Positions 59,263 through 64,000 of a DNA stretch of 64,000 bases are shown here, piece by piece; the stretch's first letter is position 1; each line of letters opens with the position of its first letter. Origin of the DNA: Maniola hyperantus (Eukaryota > Arthropoda > Insecta > Lepidoptera > Nymphalidae); the NCBI RefSeq assembly GCF_902806685.2, contig NC_048546.1, positions 8,264,534 through 8,328,533 on the forward strand, read 5' to 3'. The position numbers and the translations under genes were made by a program. The notes under the pieces were generated by a model, which did no database searches, had not been told where the DNA came from, and was given only the letters and a program-made list of their open reading frames with translations.

Positions 59263-59405
59263 ACATGTCTGTATTTCGTGTCTCCATGAGTTGTAAAAAG
59301 GTTCCGTAAGACTGTAGCTTATAGACTGTACTTCTAAGATTATTGTACATAATTGTAATTTAGTTATACAATGTGTATATAACATCAGCCCAAGGGTTTT
59401 TTGTT

Positions 59406-59501
59406 GGCACTCTATTTTCCCTTGAAAATGTAGCATGGCTTTTGAATAGAGTGCCTGACCATTAGAGGAATAACATAAAAGGCTTTTCTTCTAATGGTCA
59501 G
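59406..59501. repeat. Two abutting stem-loops in putative 3'UTR
   Basis: The first stem pairs 59406-59416 (GGCACTCTATT) with 59445-59455, 11 of 11 bases. The second begins at once and pairs 59455-59470 with 59486-59501, 15 of 16 bases, around a 15-base loop. If the upstream membrane ORF uses the distal poly(A) signal, both hairpins lie in its 3'UTR. They could equally be the end of a degraded foldback element. Confidence 0.45.
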
Positions 59502-59564
59502 AGTAGAGTTTTGCTCCATCAGAGATTTGACTAATACATTTAACAAAGTAAAGTACAATAAATA

Positions 59565-60140
59565 GATTTTGAATTATCCAACCTCTTTCATTTATTATAA
59601 TATTAGTCTGGTTTTTCAAAAGAGGTCAAGAGATAGGGGGCTACATCGATCTATGGTCTGAGTCAAACAAGAGATTAAATTATAGCTCAATGTAATAATA
59701 TTATTACTACCTACCTATGTGATATGAGCCCTTACCGCTTGACGCTTTCGTGAAATGAGTTACCCTACCTAGCATTATAGAGACAATAGACAGTGTGAAA
59801 CAATAGACGAGAGGAACTAACTACCTCTTTGCCACACAAGGTTCATTTCTTTCTTAGAATTATTGATGAACTTAACCTCATACTAACCCGAGGATAAAGA
59901 GCTATTTCCAATACCTTCCATAGCTAGTTAATACAGGAATAGGTCTCTGTAGATATCTTAATCTAGACAAGATAGAATGCTATCACCTTAGTAAGCTACC
60001 GTTTGCAAATACTGTACTAGCACATAATTTAAATTGCTAGCTTTAGTACGAGACAACGACATTGAAACGAGAGGAGGATCTAGCTGCTGTTGGAGACTTC
60101 AATGAGTTGAAAGTGCTAAGTAAACATACTTTTCATCTGA
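59565..60140. other. No gene seen
   Basis: AT-rich sequence between the putative small transcription unit and the retrotransposon; nothing recognised. Confidence 0.5.
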
Positions 60141-61606
60141 GTCTAAGTACATAACGGGGCGAATGGCATTTGGTATAGTGACAACATATATATATACATA
60201 TCGTCTTACCTTTGGGTTCGACTATCATAGCTTGGCTGTTCCTGATGGGCAACCGCTAGCGGCATCGTCTGGGCATACCAAACACGCCCTCCCCAGCACG
60301 AATGAGTTGGTTCGACCTGACTTGGCCAGTCAAAAACCATACCATAACAATTTATATATATATCAAAATCCATGGTACATGGGGCGGGCTCTAAGCCCAC
60401 ATAGTTAGCTCCTGGCACTAGTTGTCAGTCGAGGATATAACCGCTTCTCAGCGTGATAAAAGGACCAACTCTGTGCAGCCCCCATAACTTGATATCAAGG
60501 CTGTTTTAACAGCGTAGGGATAATCTCAATGCTACGGGACGATGGTTAGAATGGGCTAGAGACTAGAATTTCTAGTCTAGCACTTGGGCGGCATAATTAT
60601 CTCCCTCATCCCGTTTCGGAAAACCCTAATTTCATACTTGTTCGATCAGCCTTAGTCTTACGCTTGCGCGAGATCTAATTGGCAAAATTCATTAAATAAC
60701 ATCGCGAGTACCTATAATGGGACGGGACGAAAAAAGCCAACCACTGTTTACCCCAGGAACCCAGCTATTTTGAAAAGGAATTCTAACGAATTCACAAAGG
60801 AAAGTACCGCCAAGGTACCTGAATGCATTCGCTCACTGTTATTGTACTGTGACATGACCGGTACACTACCGAGCACCGACCTATTATTTTACGAAAGAGG
60901 GGATTTAGTTACTATCTATCATACTGACTAGATTGATTAGCCACTTGATTAACTATGAACGAAGTACATGTCCTTCCATTTTATTGTTTGAAAAGAAAAT
61001 TTGACGATCACGCATCCGGGCCACCACAGAAAATGGTACCGCAAGACCAGGATCCAGATACGTATTCGAAATAACGATACGACTGGATATAAATAAAATA
61101 TATATATATATATATATGATATACACAACGTAGAAACAGTAGGGACCATTTGCAAACAACATATGGAGAGACAAAATACAGATTGCATGTTATTACATAT
61201 ATAATGATTATGCTTAGAAATGTACAATTTACAGGAATTTCCAACAAGCTGGTGTACTTGTCATTTTAATTATAATGTATTATAACATTTACAAGCTATC
61301 CTAGGATATAGGGGGAGCATAAAGAAGCTGCATATCTTATATAAGATGTATCTATTACAGGATCATTAAGGAGCGGCGGTACCCAGGAACCTGTTTCCTT
61401 GCTTAACCCTAGACTAAGCTTTATCTATACTTAAGATTATTATTACATCTGTAACTTCGCCAACTCCAAGCGTAAACACTGTACTCAACTTACCTAACTA
61501 CTAACAAAGTAGGCGTGAGTAAACGGACAAACCGAACTTTGTCGGAGTAACGGAACCGCCGGGCAACAGTAGAGCAATTTTAAAGAGAATATAATAACAA
61601 ATAGTT
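60140..61606 (+). mobile_element. 5' leader of Ty3/gypsy-like retrotransposon, LTR boundary unresolved
   Basis: This stretch precedes gag and has no open frame of note, as expected for a 5' LTR plus untranslated leader. It contains alternating (AT) runs near 60188 and 61098, a TATAAATAAAA-type string near 61088 that could serve as promoter or poly(A) element, and an imperfect foldback around 60555-60582. I could not place the LTR ends: the 3' LTR lies outside the window, and I found no convincing primer-binding site starting TGG and complementary to a tRNA 3' end. The left limit given is therefore only a guess at where host DNA stops. Confidence 0.4.
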
Positions 61607-62764
61607 ATGCCGCCAAGCAAGGTAAAACGTAATACTAGGAAAAAACCAGAGGTCTCACAAACCCAAGTCCAGGTAGGGACATTCGTAGAAACCGGACCGT
61701 CCACTAGCCAAACATCGGAGCTCGGCGAGATAGGAACGGATACGCGAAATGAGACCGTAACCAACTCGACTTTAGAGTTGATTTTGAAAAAATTAGGCGA
61801 ATTTGAAAAAAAATTGCAAACCCTAGCATCAGTAGATAATACGAGTGTTCTATCGAGCGAGGCTAACAATGTATCGGATAATTGTAGTCTAGATAGGCAA
61901 GAATCTACCAGCTCAGGTTCGAACGCGCCTAACGCGTCATCCACTGAGACAAGAAACGTCTATGTGGTACAACCATCTATAAATAAACCTAACTTTGATG
62001 GTAAACCGTTGACCAATCCTATAACTTTTTTGAAGAAGTTGAATAGATATATTAAGGCAGTAAATGGGTCTGATCGGGGTGTAGACATCGCGTTAGGGTG
62101 CATTACGGGTCATGCACGAAAGGTCATGGATCTTTACTCTAAAAATTGGGTAACTTTCACGGATTTTGAAACGGATTTTAGACGCGTTTACTGGACGGAA
62201 CAAATCCAGGAGTCAGTTAGGTATAAACTGATTAATGCGACTTATACTAGTGAGTCTGGGATGTCTATGTCGGAACATTTCGCAAATTATGCTGAGTCAA
62301 TGCAATCACTAACAATCGCATTCAGTGAAAGAGATTTAGTTAACTCCATCATGAGACATTTTTCGATAGACATGCAACGCTTGTGGTTTACACGACAGGG
62401 CGAGGTGACCATAATGGATGGTATAAATTTCTTACGAAGTCTTGAACAAAACATTAGCGAGAAATCGAAAGGTATTGCGCGGGTCGCGTCAGGTAGAACG
62501 TATAGAGATAGACAATACGGTAGGTCGATCCCGGCACAACCCGTCGTTGCAACGATATCAACTAGCAGGCGAGTAGGTAACTCTAATGCAGGTAGAGGAC
62601 GTGGATACCGTCGGGGGTATGCAGGTAACAGATCGTATTACGGTAAACCTACATTCAACAAAAACGAGAATGTAAACAACAGACCGGCTGTTGCGTTTGT
62701 GAAGGAAAGCGGTAGCGGTATCGGACCGAAACCAGTGGAGGAAAACACACTAGCAAAAAACTAG
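61607..62764 (+). CDS. gag: Gag polyprotein of Ty3/gypsy-like LTR retrotransposon
   Basis: The structural protein forms the virus-like particle of the element. The ATG at 61607 opens 385 codons to a TAG at 62762-62764 with no internal break. Residues 1-15 are basic. Residues 55-75 (LELILKKLGEFEKKL) look like a short coiled coil. A Ser/Thr/Asn-rich linker runs to about 117. Residues 126-285 have the pattern of the retrotransposon capsid domain: NKPNFDGKPL, FLKKLNRYIKA, then GHARKVMDLY, FTDFETDFRRVYW and MSEHFANYAESMQSL. The C-terminal part (321-345) is rich in Arg, Gly and Tyr, and no CCHC zinc knuckle is present, so nucleic-acid binding probably rests on the RG-rich tail, as known for several zinc-knuckle-less insect gypsy Gags. 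The last three sense codons carry a -1 slippery site. An antisense frame of 147 codons over 61501-61944 is a shadow. Confidence 0.88.
   Translation: MPPSKVKRNTRKKPEVSQTQVQVGTFVETGPSTSQTSELGEIGTDTRNETVTNSTLELILKKLGEFEKKLQTLASVDNTSVLSSEANNVSDNCSLDRQESTSSGSNAPNASSTETRNVYVVQPSINKPNFDGKPLTNPITFLKKLNRYIKAVNGSDRGVDIALGCITGHARKVMDLYSKNWVTFTDFETDFRRVYWTEQIQESVRYKLINATYTSESGMSMSEHFANYAESMQSLTIAFSERDLVNSIMRHFSIDMQRLWFTRQGEVTIMDGINFLRSLEQNISEKSKGIARVASGRTYRDRQYGRSIPAQPVVATISTSRRVGNSNAGRGRGYRRGYAGNRSYYGKPTFNKNENVNNRPAVAFVKESGSGIGPKPVEENTLAKN
62755..62761 (+). promoter_or_regulatory. -1 ribosomal frameshift slippery heptamer A AAA AAC
   Basis: In the gag frame the bases read A|AAA|AAC and are followed directly by the gag stop TAG. 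This is one of the strongest known X XXY YYZ slippery heptamers. Slipping back one base moves ribosomes into the frame that is open from 62716 to 63561 and holds the protease. The overlap of the two frames is 49 bases, and the heptamer lies inside it. A possible pseudoknot begins seven bases downstream. Confidence 0.85.
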
Positions 62765-63561
62765 ATTTCCCCACACACACGCGGTCCAATGTTTTGACGT
62801 TTTGTGACGAAAGGGGTGAACGGACCACGAGGCGCGATGCGGCTAACGTAGCTTACAATATTCTAATTAACAACGGCTGGAAACCAGGGCATAGTCTGGG
62901 GGGCAAGTTGAATGGCATTCAACGACGCTTGAGAGTTAGTGCGATTTCCGACGGGTTCGATTCCCAACAGGAAAACAGAGGCATAGCAATCTTATTGGAA
63001 AATCAGTTTAACAATGTATTGGAATGTTATGAGAGAGGAGCCAAGTGTGAGCATGACGTAAGGAATAGTGTGAAACTGTATACAATGTTCCACGACCTCG
63101 ATAGTGAGTCTACCGATGTAGGTATCGATTATTCCTTGCCTAAATTACCCGAGGTATGTGTTAAGTTATACGGCAACCTTGTAAGGGCCCTCATAGATAC
63201 AGGAAGTCAGATTAGTGGAATGACTAGAGAATTGTACGATTCGATTGTTAGAGAGAGAGGAACGCTACCTGAAATCGCTATTCCATCCTTACAGATTCAG
63301 GGAGCTTTTGGTTCTAGAAGCGAGAGTACCAACCGGTTGGTTTTGATAGAATTCCAATTGGGAAACACTTTAGTCGAGCCACCCATTTTAATAATGCGAC
63401 GGTTGCCTAGATCGTTAATACTAGGTTATGATTGGTTAGAAAGAGTAAAAGGGATAATTAACTGTGGGAGTGAACGGACGATGACCATAGAACATTTAGA
63501 AGTTAGGTCTTGTGTTAGGCTAAATTCTGATTGCGAGATTGAAAGGTTAGGGGGAGAGTAG
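62762..63561 (+). CDS. pol: Pro/Pol N-terminal region: G-patch-like segment plus aspartic protease
   Basis: This frame is -1 relative to gag and is reached by frameshifting. The peptide opens with a basic region, then a G-patch-like segment (ILINNGWKPGHSLGGKLNGI) about 35 codons past the shift. A retropepsin-type aspartic protease follows: beta strand VCVKLYGNLVRAL, active-site triad DTG in LIDTGSQ (encoded near 63195), and the late conserved LILGYDWL near 63417. The protease would cut Gag and Pol inside the particle. The frame stops at a TAG at 63559-63561, and the same frame continues open past it into reverse transcriptase. No start codon is needed: no in-frame ATG precedes the G-patch segment, which supports translation by shift. 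The domain order, with G-patch before protease rather than after it as in betaretroviruses, is worth noting. Confidence in protease is high; confidence in G-patch identity is moderate. Confidence 0.85.
62769..62829 (+). promoter_or_regulatory. Candidate H-type pseudoknot downstream of slippery site
   Basis: CCCC at 62769-62772 can pair with GGGG at 62813-62816. GGTCC at 62783-62787 can pair with GGACC at 62822-62826, extended by two more pairs after one mismatch (62780-62781 with 62828-62829). The order a-b-a'-b' is that of an H-type pseudoknot. The seven-base spacer from the heptamer is the usual distance. Stem 1 is only four G-C pairs, so this is a proposal from hand pairing, not a folded prediction. 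Confidence 0.45.
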
Positions 63562-64000
63562 AATGCAGCCACAATTAACTTGATTCTAGATCAAGATTCC
63601 GGAACAATAGATCAGAGAGTATCGAGTAGGGACATAAGTAGTGAGAAAATTATAGAATCCCAATTGGAAAAATCGAACATAAGTAATGAACATAGGATAC
63701 TCTTATTGCCTGTGTTGGACAAACACTGTAAAATATTTGTAGAGAAGTTAGGACTAACAGGCAGATACGAACACATTATCAAACTAACAGATGAGGAACC
63801 CTTTACAAGGCATAGTTATCCAGTGCCTTTGGCCTATAGGGAACAGGTTAAGACGGAATTAGACGAGTTAGAAAGTTTGGGAGTGACAAAGCAGGATGTC
63901 ACACCGTATTGCAGCCCACTCACCTTTACTAGGAAGCGCGACGGGTCAATAAGACTCTTGTTAGACGCTCGCGAGTTGAATAAGAAAATGATAGGAGACG
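63562..64000 (+). CDS. pol: Reverse transcriptase, N-terminal part, truncated by window edge
   Basis: In the same frame as the protease, immediately after the amber codon, 146 codons are open to the end of the window. The peptide shows the N-terminal fingers of a Ty3/gypsy reverse transcriptase: a linker with KLGLTGRYEHIIKL, then YPVPLAYREQVKTELDELES, PYCSPLTFTRKRDGSIR and LLLDARELNKKM. These match the conserved proline-rich entry and RT motif 1 to 2 region, with LDAR in place of the more usual VDYR. The catalytic YxDD, RNase H and integrase would lie to the right. The element copies its RNA into DNA in cytoplasmic particles. The only defect visible is the amber codon before it. Confidence 0.85.

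Noticed and set aside
61034..61052. TGGTACCGCAAGACCAGG as a primer-binding site
   Set aside because: Starts with TGG but I could not match it to a tRNA 3' end, and it lies 550 bases before gag without a visible LTR end.
61501..61944. 147-codon reverse-strand frame
   Set aside because: It lies antisense over the gag start and has no domain; a shadow of the gag codon pattern.

Overview
The window reads as intergenic and intronic DNA of a lepidopteran (moth or butterfly) nuclear genome. The support is the AT-rich background, the frequent CTACCTACCT-type strings, and above all the repeat families. These include non-autonomous Helitron-like elements that end in ...GCGAGCATAAGCTAG or ...GCGGGCATCATCTAG and carry GTCT or GACT microsatellites, tRNA-derived SINEs, C-terminal scraps of RTE-type and Jockey/CR1-type LINEs, and many palindromic MITEs. 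I recognise these families from general knowledge of lepidopteran genomes; no database was searched. No rRNA, CRISPR array, operon or bacterial-type gene was seen.

Layout. 0-1.3 kb: one Helitron-like copy, a repeat with a striking hairpin, and a likely terminal coding exon (1118-1240) of an unidentified host gene reading rightward. 1.4-16 kb: Helitron-like copies, palindromic MITEs, a SINE pair (10.3 and 11.4 kb) and long unannotatable AT-rich stretches. 17.5-21 kb: a cluster of tRNA-derived sequences followed by Jockey-like and RTE-like LINE C-termini. 21-57 kb: a mosaic of Helitron-like copies, five copies of a roughly 430-500 bp repeat whose edge reads AGGGTTCCGTA, several MITE families with readable target-site duplications (TSDs), and LINE tails. 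58.5-59.6 kb: a region that could be a small transcription unit, with a 63-codon single-pass membrane ORF followed by poly(A) signals. 60.1-64 kb: the 5' part of a Ty3/gypsy-like LTR retrotransposon (leader, gag, protease, start of reverse transcriptase) running off the right edge.

The retrotransposon is the only extensive coding system. Its gag ends in a textbook -1 ribosomal frameshift heptamer directly before the gag stop, and a potential H-type pseudoknot follows at the expected spacing. The shifted frame encodes a G-patch-like segment and an aspartic protease. A single in-frame amber codon then separates protease from an otherwise open reverse-transcriptase frame. The other notable class of observation is structural: several near-perfect short-loop hairpins inside repeat copies suggest template-switch mutation, and a 20-bp element flanked by 7-bp duplications looks like a minimal relic of a MITE family present intact elsewhere in the window.
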